From Verrucomicrobia bacterium UBA6354 (GTDB lineage: Bacteria; Verrucomicrobiota; Kiritimatiellia; RFP12; UBA1067): 13,036 bases of DNA. Shown piece after piece: positions 1 to 7,140 of this stretch (within the stretch, counting starts at the first letter, position 1; each line of letters begins with the position of its first letter). The translations under genes and the position numbers were made by a program. The notes under the pieces were generated by a model that was not told the origin of the DNA, searched no databases, and saw only the letters and a program-made list of their open reading frames with translations. The stretch lies in the NCBI GenBank assembly GCA_002440145.1, contig DJRS01000074.1, forward strand, positions 1-13,036, in the 5' to 3' direction.

Positions 1-1
1 C

Positions 2-38
2 GTTCCGGCGCGACGGCATCGCGGTTCCGGCGCGACGG
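2..38. repeat. Short direct repeat, 15 bp at 22-bp period
   Basis: GTTCCGGCGCGACGG occurs at 2-16 and again at 24-38. Its first ten bases (GTTCCGGCGC) occur a third time, on the minus strand, at 12572-12581 in the other large intergenic region. More copies could lie to the left of the window, which cuts through this element. Its function is unknown. Confidence 0.7.
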
Positions 39-137
39 GGTTGTCCGAGAAGAGCCCCCGTCCTAAGCATCCGCCATCTCGCGTTAAACGGCAAAACCGC
101 GTCCCAATACGACACCGGATTCGCGAGGACGTCATAA

Positions 138-210
138 GAAAGCAAACGGCCGGATGAAAGCAAACGGCCGGTCGAACGTGAAGCGGCGAATCCATTCGCC
201 GCCGTTTGCT
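138..210. repeat. Repeat cluster: two direct copies, one inverted copy, and a central palindrome
   Basis: GAAAGCAAACGGCCGG occurs at 138-153 and 156-171 (18-bp period). Its core AGCAAACGGC returns inverted as GCCGTTTGCT at 201-210. Between them lies a perfect 9-bp inverted repeat, GCGGCGAAT (183-191) and ATTCGCCGC (194-202), with a 2-bp centre. As RNA or cruciform, 159-168 can pair with 201-210, enclosing the inner palindrome. No T-run follows, so this is not an ordinary intrinsic terminator. It lies 43-115 bp upstream of the predicted -35 of the kinase promoter, so an operator or a dispersed intergenic repeat are both possible. Confidence 0.75.
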
Positions 211-252
211 GGGCCAAAGGGGATCCGGAACGGTTTGCGCCGCCGAAAACGC

Positions 253-281
253 TTGATTTCCAGCGGAGAATATGAGATAAT
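253..281 (+). promoter_or_regulatory. Predicted sigma-70-type promoter of the two-component operon
   Basis: TTGATT (253-258) and GATAAT (276-281) are separated by exactly 17 bp, matching TTGACA/TATAAT at 4 of 6 and 5 of 6 positions. Transcription would start near 288, only about 6 nt before the GTG at 294 and 12 nt before the ATG at 300. No Shine-Dalgarno sequence is placed to serve either start, which fits a leaderless or near-leaderless message. Confidence 0.55.
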
Positions 282-299
282 AGTCTGAAAGCTGTGATT

Positions 300-2429
300 A
301 TGCGACTTCTTGTTTCCATAGCGGTGGTCATTCTGAGCGCCGCGGCAGGTCTTGCGGGCGCCGCAGAAGCGGGAGCAACCGTTCTTCCCTATGTTTCGAT
401 AGGGTCGGTCGATTCCGTTTTTGCGGAAAAGCCGCACGCGGGCGCCACCAACCGCTTCGTGACGGAAGGCGTGGTCTCGGCGACATTGGGCGGCCGCGCG
501 GTGCTCTCCTCCGGAGGCGCATCCATCTACACCTTCAATCCGCCCGATGCGCCGGACCCGAACTGGCGTTCGGGCGACCGCGTGCGCGCGGTCTGCGCCA
601 TCTCGCCCAGCCCGCTTTTGCCGGACGAATGGCAAGTCACAATCCTTTCCCACAGCGTGCTGGAGCACGGGCGCCCCGTCCCGCCGGTCCGGCTCGACCT
701 GAAGGACGTCGGCGCGGGCCGGGCGGACATGCGCACGATCGTCACCGACGGCGTCATCACGGACGTCTACCGCGACGAGGTCAATCCGCGCTTCGTCTAT
801 CTCGTCCTCTCCTCGGAGCACGAAGACGTCACGCTTTCCGTCCCCAATCCGGAGAACAAGTCGCTCGACGAAGCCTATGCGCTGTTGGACGCCGCGGTGA
901 CGGTGCAGGGGCTGTGCGTGCTGGGCCACAACACGATGCGCCGGTACATCACCCGGTATATCGAAGTCGCGTCGCTTGCGGACATCCGGCCGATAAAGGA
1001 GCGCGCGAACGCCGCGCCGCAGATGATTCCCCCGAAGGCGGACGTCCCGTCCATCCTGCGGCGGCACTTCCCGCACCGGCTGGGCATCCGCGGCACGATC
1101 GTCGCCACGTGGCATGAAGCCGACGCGCTTTTGCGCGCGGACGACGGGCGGGTCATGCGCTTCCATCTCATGCGAGACGGCAAGATGCCGCCACCGGGCA
1201 CGCACGTCGAGGTCCGCGGCTTTCTGCGCACGAACGCCTTCTTCGCCGGACTCTACAACTCCGTCGTCCGCGTCGTCGGCGACCGCGCGCCGGAAGCCGA
1301 ACCGCCCCTGGCGGTTTCGCCACGCGACATCCTCTACGATTCTCTCGGGCGCATCCGCATCGACCCCCGCTATGACGGACGCATCCTCACGCTGGAGGGG
1401 TACGTCAAAGACAGGACGTCCAACTTGCCCGGCGAGAAGCGCTGCATCCTGGAGCAGGACGGCGAGCGCATTGCGGTCCTGCTGGGCGACTTGCCGATCC
1501 CGTCCGTGGGCAGCAAAATCCGCGTAACGGGCGCGTGCCGCATCACGTTCGACGAGTACGGCCTCTATCTGACGCGCCTGACGGGATTCGAACTCGTGCC
1601 GCGCACCGCCGCCGACATCGCGACGATCGCCCCGCCGCCCGCCTGGACGGCGAAACGGCTCAAATGCCTTCTTTGCATCCTCGCGCTGGCGGCCTGCGCG
1701 ATCCTTCTCTGGAACGCGAGCTTGCGCCACCTCGCGGAGCGCCGCGGACACGCCCTCATGCGCGAGGAATTCGAACGCGCCGCCTCCGAACTGAAAGCCG
1801 AGGAACGCACGCGCCTCGCCGTCGAACTGCACGACTCGGTCGCCCAGAACATCACCGCGGTCTCGCTCCAGCTCGATACGGCCGGGCGCTTCATCGGCAA
1901 GAATCCCGAAGCCGCCAGGCAGCAGCTCGGCATCGCCGTGCGCATGCTGCAGTCCTGCCAGCACGAAATACGCGCCTGCATCTGGGACTTGCGCAACCTG
2001 GCGATGGAGGAGTCGAACCTGGACGACGCCATCCGGCGAACCGTGCAATCCTGCCTGGGCGGCGCGCATCTTTCGGTCGCGTTCGACGTGCCGCGCGCGA
2101 AACTCTCGGACCCTCTCACGCATTCCATCCTGCGCATCGTCCGCGAACTGGCGACGAACGCCGTGCGCCACGGCAAAGCGAAAAACATTTCGATTGAAGG
2201 CTCCATCAAGAACCGCCGCCTCCTCTTTTCGGTCACGGACGACGGTTGCGGCTTCGCGCCCGAGAAAGCGCCGGGGATCGCCGAGGGGCATTTCGGCCTG
2301 CAGGGCGTGCGCGAACGCCTGAGACATTTTAACGGACGGCTCTCTGTCGAGCCCGCGGCAAACGGGGGGACGCGCATGTCCGTCGAACTCACTCTCCCGG
2401 AACTTAATTCAAACGAGGAACTCGCATGA
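300..2429 (+). CDS. Membrane sensor histidine kinase, HisKA_3/NarX type, with large exported sensor domain
   Basis: This is the sensor of a two-component system; it should autophosphorylate and pass the phosphate to the regulator encoded next. From the ATG at 300 the 709-residue product has a signal peptide (about 1-23, MRLLVSIAVV start, AAEA-type cleavage region). An exported region of about 430 residues follows, with four beta-rich units near 54-118, 148-232, 261-328 and 360-435. Each carries a G-hydrophobic-V/I...RV.V.G pattern suggestive of OB-like folds. One membrane helix (about 455-471) leads to a short linker. The HisKA_3 domain has RLAVELHDSVAQN with phosphoacceptor H511, and the HATPase_c domain has the N box RELATNAVRH (615-624), DDGCGF (647-652) and GHFGLQGVRER (663-673). 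A GTG two codons upstream (294) is an alternative start. The stop overlaps the regulator start by 4 nt. The signal sensed is unknown. Confidence 0.93.
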   Translation: MRLLVSIAVVILSAAAGLAGAAEAGATVLPYVSIGSVDSVFAEKPHAGATNRFVTEGVVSATLGGRAVLSSGGASIYTFNPPDAPDPNWRSGDRVRAVCAISPSPLLPDEWQVTILSHSVLEHGRPVPPVRLDLKDVGAGRADMRTIVTDGVITDVYRDEVNPRFVYLVLSSEHEDVTLSVPNPENKSLDEAYALLDAAVTVQGLCVLGHNTMRRYITRYIEVASLADIRPIKERANAAPQMIPPKADVPSILRRHFPHRLGIRGTIVATWHEADALLRADDGRVMRFHLMRDGKMPPPGTHVEVRGFLRTNAFFAGLYNSVVRVVGDRAPEAEPPLAVSPRDILYDSLGRIRIDPRYDGRILTLEGYVKDRTSNLPGEKRCILEQDGERIAVLLGDLPIPSVGSKIRVTGACRITFDEYGLYLTRLTGFELVPRTAADIATIAPPPAWTAKRLKCLLCILALAACAILLWNASLRHLAERRGHALMREEFERAASELKAEERTRLAVELHDSVAQNITAVSLQLDTAGRFIGKNPEAARQQLGIAVRMLQSCQHEIRACIWDLRNLAMEESNLDDAIRRTVQSCLGGAHLSVAFDVPRAKLSDPLTHSILRIVRELATNAVRHGKAKNISIEGSIKNRRLLFSVTDDGCGFAPEKAPGIAEGHFGLQGVRERLRHFNGRLSVEPAANGGTRMSVELTLPELNSNEELA

Positions 2430-3058
2430 ATCCAGCAATACGTATTCTTGTGGTAGACGACCATGCCATCGTGCGCATGGGGCTTATCGCACTTTTGCGC
2501 ACCGAGCCCGACTTCGAGGTTGTCGGTGAAGCGGAAGACGGCAACGAGGCGATCAAAAAAGCGCAAGAGCTCAAACCTGACATCGTCGTCATGGACATTC
2601 TGATGCCCGGATGCAACGGCATCGAAGCGACGGCCGGCATCCGCAAGGTCTCCCGCCGCACGCGCATCGTCGTCCTGACGACCAGCAGCTCGGCGCGCGA
2701 TCTCGTGCGCATCCGCGAAGCCGGCGCCAAGGGCGTCGTCATGAAAGGCTCGGCGAACGAAGACCTGATCACGGCCATCCGCAAGGTCGCGATAGGCGAG
2801 CATTACATCACGCCCGAAGCCGAATCCCTCCTGGTCTCCACCCCCAACATTCCCCCGAAGATGACGGAACGGCAGACGGAAATCCTGGGCGCCCTCTCGC
2901 GCGGACTCACCAACAAGGAAATCGCAAAGATCTGCGGCGTGAGCACGAACTGCATCAAACTTCACGTCACGACGATCTTGAACAAGCTCGGGGCGTCCAA
3001 CCGCGCGGAAGCGGTCACCATCGCCCTGCGCGAGCACATCATTCCGACGCGCAACTGA
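2426..3058 (+). CDS. NarL/FixJ-family response regulator (REC plus LuxR-type HTH)
   Basis: This is a DNA-binding response regulator and the presumed partner of the upstream kinase. The 210-residue product has a receiver domain at about 5-120, with acidic pair D11/D12, phosphoacceptor D57 in VVMDILMPG, T85 in VVLTT and K107. A LuxR-type winged-helix output domain spans about 145-205, with TNKEIAKICGVSTNCIKLHV as the HTH core. At the usual T-V-K-x-H site of the recognition helix it reads C-I-K-L-H. The start is the ATG at 2426, overlapping the kinase stop (ATGA), with a good ribosome site GAGGAA (2415-2420) 5 nt upstream, so the pair is translationally coupled. Its 3' end overlaps the convergent amidohydrolase gene by 20 bp. 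Its targets are unknown; autoregulation through the repeats at 138-210 is only a speculation. Confidence 0.95.
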   Translation: MNPAIRILVVDDHAIVRMGLIALLRTEPDFEVVGEAEDGNEAIKKAQELKPDIVVMDILMPGCNGIEATAGIRKVSRRTRIVVLTTSSSARDLVRIREAGAKGVVMKGSANEDLITAIRKVAIGEHYITPEAESLLVSTPNIPPKMTERQTEILGALSRGLTNKEIAKICGVSTNCIKLHVTTILNKLGASNRAEAVTIALREHIIPTRN

Positions 3059-4295
3059 ACAGGCGCGAATGCCTGATCTCTACGTCCGCGCGGATGGACG
3101 CGGCGTCAATCGCCGGCCAGACGCCGCGGTCGTAGAGGAGTTCTCCGTCCACGTAAGTCTGTTCCACATCGGACGCTTGCGCCGAATAGACGAGCAGATT
3201 CGCAAGGTCCGCGCAAGGCTTCAGGTGCGGACGCGTCAGATTCAAGACGCACAAATCCGCCTTCTTTCCGACGGCGAGTTCGCCCGTGTCGGACCGTCCC
3301 AAAGCCCGGGCGCCGTTCTTTGTCGCCATGTCCAGGACGTCCCAGGCCGGCAAAACGGTCGGATCCCCCAGCCGCCCCTTGTGGACGAGCGCGGCGAGAT
3401 GCATTTCCTCGAACATGTTGAGATTGTCGTTCGACGCGCAGCCGTCCGTGCCCAGCGCGACGTTCACGCCCGCGGCAAGCGCTTCCGGAATGCGCGCGAA
3501 CCCGCTCCCCAGCTTCATGTTGCTGGAAGGATTGTGCACGAGCGTCACCCTCTTCTCGCGCATGATCGCGAAGTCTCCGTCCGTGCAATGGACGCAATGC
3601 GCCGCATAGCCGCCGCAATCGAGCAGCCCCAAATCCGCCAAATAGGCGATGGGCGTCTTGCCGTGACGCGCAAGACAGGCTTTATGCTCTTCCGCCGTCT
3701 CCGACACATGGACATGGAGCGGCCGCCGCAAGGTTCGGTTCGCTTCCGCCAAGGCGCGGCAAAAGGGTTCGTTCGTCAGATATTCGGAGTGGATGCAGAT
3801 GTCGGCGACCACGCGCCCGTCGGACCACTCCTCCACAAATCGGATGCACTCCTCCAGCCGTCCGGGCGGATTGTCCGCGGCGAACGCAAGCCCGACGCGG
3901 CAGACATTCCCCTTCATCCCCGTCGCGGCGAGCGCGCGCCCTCCCTCGCGCGGGAAGTCGTACATGTCGGCGACGCAGGTCGTGCCGCCCGCCAGCATCT
4001 CGAGCGCCCCCCAGGTCATGCCACAGGCGACATCGTCGGGGGTCAATTTCGCTTCGACAGGAAATATGGCTTCTTCGAGCCAGCGTTTCAGGGGGAGTCC
4101 GCTTCCGCATCCGCGCAAGAGCGTCATGGCGGTATGTCCGTGGCAATTCACCAGCCCCGGCAGGACGGCGCGCACAGGCACCGCGACGGGATATTCCCTT
4201 ATCGCGGAGATATGGCAGCCTTCGACGGCGAGCGATCCCGTGCCGATGCGGCGGTCGGGGAGCACGAGGGCGACGTCGCGCAGTTCAAATGCCAT
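3039..4295 (-). CDS. Amidohydrolase, S-adenosylhomocysteine/5'-methylthioadenosine deaminase type
   Basis: This is a cytosolic metal-dependent deaminase of the TrzN/ATZ-MtaD branch, likely converting SAH or MTA to the inosyl derivative and so clearing products of SAM metabolism. The 418-residue protein, usual for the family, shows the metal-binding HxH in VNCHGHT (H52, H54), the HVHVSETAEEH segment (H196, E199), AAHCVHC (H233) and GTDGCASNDN (D284). The C-terminal VGKKADLCVLNL segment is typical of the small beta domain. The ATG overlaps the cmk end by 11 nt, with GGAAG about 8 nt upstream. It is the last gene of the minus-strand block, and its stop lies inside the response-regulator gene. 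The family label is secure, but the exact substrate is not: guanine, cytosine or chlorohydrolase relatives share these motifs. Confidence 0.88.
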   Translation of the reverse strand: MAFELRDVALVLPDRRIGTGSLAVEGCHISAIREYPVAVPVRAVLPGLVNCHGHTAMTLLRGCGSGLPLKRWLEEAIFPVEAKLTPDDVACGMTWGALEMLAGGTTCVADMYDFPREGGRALAATGMKGNVCRVGLAFAADNPPGRLEECIRFVEEWSDGRVVADICIHSEYLTNEPFCRALAEANRTLRRPLHVHVSETAEEHKACLARHGKTPIAYLADLGLLDCGGYAAHCVHCTDGDFAIMREKRVTLVHNPSSNMKLGSGFARIPEALAAGVNVALGTDGCASNDNLNMFEEMHLAALVHKGRLGDPTVLPAWDVLDMATKNGARALGRSDTGELAVGKKADLCVLNLTRPHLKPCADLANLLVYSAQASDVEQTYVDGELLYDRGVWPAIDAASIRADVEIRHSRLFSCASE

Positions 4296-4983
4296 AGGCG
4301 CGCTTCCAGTCGTCCGGGAGTGCAGCCAGCACGGAGGCGACCACCTCGTCCAAAGTCAGATTGCTGGAGTCTATCTCGAACACGCCATCCGCCTTTCGCA
4401 GGGGCGCGCAGGCGCGCGTGGAATCGATCTTGTCGCGCGCCAGCAGGGACGCCTTGACGGCTTCCGCCGTCTGCCGGGCGATCCCCTTCTCGATTTCCTC
4501 TTTCCGGCGACGCGCCGCGCGCGCTTCCGCGCTCGCCGTCAGGTAGAACCGGGCGGGCGTATCGGGGAATACCACGGTCGTGATGTCGCGCCCTTCCACG
4601 ACGAGGTCGCCATGGCGCGAGAGTCGGCGCAAAATGTCCGTTATCCTGTCGCGGACCGCTTTGACGGTTGCGACTTGCGAGGCGTGCGCGTTAATTTCGG
4701 GCGTCCGGATGCGATTGCCCGGTTCCTCTCCGGCGACGCGCCAGACGATCGCGCCCTTCTCCGGCGAACCGTCGACGGCGACTTCCGCCGCACAGGCGGC
4801 GACGGCGGCGGGGTCGTCCGTATCCACGCCTTTCTCGAGGCATTGCCATGTCATGATCCGGTAGAGCGCACCGCTGTCGACATGCAAGAAGCCCAATCTG
4901 TTCCCAACCTGGCGCGAAACGCTGCTTTTCCCCGCACCGCTCGGTCCGTCTATCGCGATAACGCGAACTTGTCTTTCGGACAT
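4285..4983 (-). CDS. cmk: Cytidylate (CMP/dCMP) kinase
   Basis: It phosphorylates CMP and dCMP with ATP in the cytosol, feeding CTP and dCTP synthesis. The 232-residue product has the P-loop GPSGAGKSS (13-21), the substrate-binding HVDSGALYR segment after it, and VVEGRDITTVVFPD (128-141). The lid and C-terminal region follows with LARDKIDSTR...PLRKADGVFEIDSSNLT. Start choice: the ribosome site AAGAGGAG (minus strand, 4993-5000) lies directly against the first in-frame ATG (4992) with no spacing, but 9 nt before the next ATG (4983). I therefore prefer 4983, which removes three residues that are not part of the domain. The gene follows tsaB by 16 nt and its 3' end overlaps the deaminase start by 11 nt. 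In many bacteria cmk sits beside aroA and rpsA; here it does not. Confidence 0.93.
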   Translation of the reverse strand: MSERQVRVIAIDGPSGAGKSSVSRQVGNRLGFLHVDSGALYRIMTWQCLEKGVDTDDPAAVAACAAEVAVDGSPEKGAIVWRVAGEEPGNRIRTPEINAHASQVATVKAVRDRITDILRRLSRHGDLVVEGRDITTVVFPDTPARFYLTASAEARAARRRKEEIEKGIARQTAEAVKASLLARDKIDSTRACAPLRKADGVFEIDSSNLTLDEVVASVLAALPDDWKRAYGI

Positions 4984-4999
4984 AGAATCCATCTCCTCT

Positions 5000-5623
5000 T
5001 TATGATGCGCGCACGGCCGGATTCAAGTAGACCGGCAACGGTTCTGAAATCAACAATTTGGGGTTAGCCAGGAAAGCGCGCGCCAAATCCTCCGCGCGCG
5101 GCACGACGCCGCCCTTGTAGGCTTCGGAGAATTTCTCCTTGAGAAAGGCGCCTATCCGCTTTTCGTCCGGCGTGACGACATCCACGCCAACCGGCACGCG
5201 CTTCGGCAGCGTCTCGGCATCCGTCTCGAATATCGGCGCGGCCAGATTGGCGCCCTCGAACAGCGCGATCCAGTAGAGCCCGCGACGCGCATCGCCGACG
5301 ACGGCGCGCGGTTCGTTCGTCCCTGTCCATGCGCACGCGCAAGGCGAGGGAAGCCCAAGAACTTCGCAGTGCGAACCGAGGGCGAAGCCCTGCGCAAAAG
5401 CAAGCGCCGCGCGGATGCCGGCGAACGATCCGGGGCCGGTCCCCACGACGATGCGGTCGGGCGCCCCCGCTCTCTGTTCGCGCACAAAATCGCGGACGCG
5501 CACGACCCATTCGCCGCTGCGTCCGTCCAGACCGTCCAGCGCGCGCGCGGCTTTAACCGATGCCTCTTCCACCCATGCGACGGACTGTATCTCCGTCGAA
5601 CGATCCACAACCAGCGTTTTCAT
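5000..5623 (-). CDS. tsaB: tRNA threonylcarbamoyladenosine biosynthesis protein TsaB
   Basis: TsaB is the scaffolding partner of TsaD in making t6A37 on ANN-reading tRNAs. The 207-residue product begins MKTLVVDRSTEIQSVAW, matching the ASKHA-type N-terminus of the family, though the usual LDTS is here VDRS. It then shows GTGPGSFAGIR (61-71), the hallmark TsaB motif, DARRGLYW (111-118) and a C-terminal EPLPVYLNPAVRAS segment. It is slightly shorter than typical TsaB (about 230 residues). The frame stays open far upstream, but the TsaB similarity begins only at the ATG at 5623. That ATG overlaps the stop of the solute-binding protein gene in an ATGA arrangement, which fixes the start and implies translational coupling. 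TsaD, TsaC and TsaE are not in the window. Confidence 0.88.
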   Translation of the reverse strand: MKTLVVDRSTEIQSVAWVEEASVKAARALDGLDGRSGEWVVRVRDFVREQRAGAPDRIVVGTGPGSFAGIRAALAFAQGFALGSHCEVLGLPSPCACAWTGTNEPRAVVGDARRGLYWIALFEGANLAAPIFETDAETLPKRVPVGVDVVTPDEKRIGAFLKEKFSEAYKGGVVPRAEDLARAFLANPKLLISEPLPVYLNPAVRAS

Positions 5624-7140
5624 TTCACCGTCTCTTCTTTCTTTGCGCGCAAGTACGCTTCCTGCCCATAGGGGAAATCGCTTGGAACGTAATCCAGCAC
5701 GCGCGCGCGCGTCAACGAGTAGGCGCGCGAGTGGTGCGCGAATATCCACGGGCAATCCTCTCGCAAAATCCGCTGGCAGGTCGCCCAATGCGCGCGACGT
5801 TCCTCGGCGGTGCGAGCCTCCATCGCAGCGTCGAAAGCGGCGTCGTAGGCGGGGTTCACGTAGTACGAATGGTTCGCCCCGGGACTCACGTTGCGCGAAT
5901 GGAAAAGCTGCAGAAAGTTTTCCGCATCCGGATAGTCCCCGTTCCATCCCATCATGCACATTTGCACGCGTCCCTCGTTCACGGCGCGCAGGAAGGCTTC
6001 CCACGTGAAAAACCTGAGTTCCAGGTTCACGCCGATGCGCCCGAAGAAATCCGCGACGAGCTCGCCCGTCTCGCGCGCGTCTTGCGTGGGGCGACCGATG
6101 GCCAGGGAAAGGATCAAGCGCCGCCCCGTCGCCGGATCGACGCCGTTCCTGTAGCCCGCCTCGGCCATCAGCCGGTGCGCTTTCGCCAGATTGAAAGCGT
6201 AAGGATTGGGTTCGTCAAGACGACCGTCCACGCCGGGGGGGACGGGCCCGTTCGCCGGCAGGGCGCGGTTGTTGAGAAAGGCGCACCAGGCGGGCGCGTC
6301 GAATGCGCACGAGAGCGCTTGCCGCAACTTCTTGTTCGGTCCCAGCACCGGGTCGCGCATGTTGAAACCTATGTAGCGCACGTCCAAAGCATTCATGCAA
6401 TGGAGCGTCACGCCTTGCGCCTCAAGCCGCGGATCTATCCTGCCGTTCGCATCCACCACGGCATCCCAGTTGTCGCGCGAAATCTCCCCGAGGAAATCGA
6501 GCTGGCCGTTTAGAAACATGAGCCATTGCGTGGACGCATCGTCGACCACAAGATAGCGGATCGTGTCGAACGGCTCGGAATCCCCGTCTGCCGGATTCGC
6601 TTTCCAGCCTCGCCAGGACGGATTGCGCACAAACACCATCTCATGGTTCTTCCACCAGGAGGACAGCCGGTAAGGCCCCGTACCCCGTCCTTTCGCATCC
6701 GGCACGGCGGAGGTTGTGATCGCCATCATCCACGGGAAGACGAACTGCCGGGTCTTGAGCGTCACAACGAAACGGCGTGAATCCGGCGCATCTATGGACG
6801 ACACGTTTTTCAGCGTCCACCCGCCGGGAGAGGCCGCGGCCGGGTCGCGCACGCGATCCAACTGCCTTTTCACGTCATAAGCCGTCAACGGCGCGTCGTC
6901 AACCATTGCAAACGTGTAAACGAGCCCGTTTGAAGAAACCTCGGGAAGCTCGCAAAGCCCGGGAATCAGTTTGTAGGGACGCGCCGCGTAATCGATCGTG
7001 AGCGGCGTTTCGTAAACAAGTTGAACAGCCTTGGAGTCGTAGACCGCCTGCGCATCGGCAGGATCCATCGAATTGACGCGTTCCAATGTCCGCGTGAAGG
7101 TTGCCGCCAGCACAAGACCGCTCGCGAGAACGCCCGTCAT
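5620..7140 (-). CDS. ABC transporter solute-binding protein, family 5 (peptide/nickel/oligopeptide type)
   Basis: This is an exported solute-binding protein of the SBP_bac_5 (DppA/OppA/NikA) family. The 506-residue product contains family landmarks: an N-terminal SMDPADAQ...VQLVYETPL segment, DAPLTAYDVKRQLDRVRDP (82-100), GTGPYRLS (153-160), VRYIGFNMRDPVLGP (254-268) with KLRQALSCAFD, and DYPDAENFLQLF (402-413). The start at 7140 is supported by GGAG 8 nt upstream (7149-7152) and by ATGA overlap with the DUF721 gene stop. From this start the N-terminus (MTGVLASGLVLAATFT) is hydrophobic but lacks a charged n-region. It is thus a weak signal peptide, and export should be confirmed. No permease or ATPase gene is adjacent, so the transporter partners and ligand are unknown. 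Confidence 0.85.
   Translation of the reverse strand: MTGVLASGLVLAATFTRTLERVNSMDPADAQAVYDSKAVQLVYETPLTIDYAARPYKLIPGLCELPEVSSNGLVYTFAMVDDAPLTAYDVKRQLDRVRDPAAASPGGWTLKNVSSIDAPDSRRFVVTLKTRQFVFPWMMAITTSAVPDAKGRGTGPYRLSSWWKNHEMVFVRNPSWRGWKANPADGDSEPFDTIRYLVVDDASTQWLMFLNGQLDFLGEISRDNWDAVVDANGRIDPRLEAQGVTLHCMNALDVRYIGFNMRDPVLGPNKKLRQALSCAFDAPAWCAFLNNRALPANGPVPPGVDGRLDEPNPYAFNLAKAHRLMAEAGYRNGVDPATGRRLILSLAIGRPTQDARETGELVADFFGRIGVNLELRFFTWEAFLRAVNEGRVQMCMMGWNGDYPDAENFLQLFHSRNVSPGANHSYYVNPAYDAAFDAAMEARTAEERRAHWATCQRILREDCPWIFAHHSRAYSLTRARVLDYVPSDFPYGQEAYLRAKKEETVK

Larger units (their letters stand above)
1..252. other. Non-coding upstream region with repeats
   Basis: I see no convincing gene here. 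One plus-strand frame is open from the window edge to a TAA at 135-137 (44 codons) and could be the tail of a gene outside the window, but it has no recognisable domain. The stretch holds a 15-bp direct repeat with 22-bp period (2-16 and 24-38) and a cluster of direct and inverted repeats at 138-210, both listed separately. A long minus-strand open frame that runs through this region is a shadow of the kinase gene. Confidence 0.6.

Noticed and set aside
132..2327. 731-codon open frame antisense to the kinase
   Set aside because: Its product is arginine- and alanine-rich with no domain pattern and lies wholly opposite a gene with clear HisKA_3 and HATPase motifs. Long antisense frames are expected in GC-rich DNA.
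1565..3037. 490-codon open frame antisense to the kinase and regulator
   Set aside because: It spans two genes with unmistakable two-component motifs on the other strand, and its own product shows no recognisable domain.
3069..4457. 462-codon plus-strand open frame opposite the deaminase
   Set aside because: The minus-strand gene carries all catalytic amidohydrolase residues in order; the plus-strand product has no domain.
5000..6004. Longer N-terminus for TsaB (start at 6004)
   Set aside because: The extra 127 residues overlap the solute-binding protein gene out of frame; the TsaB N-terminal strand begins exactly at 5623.
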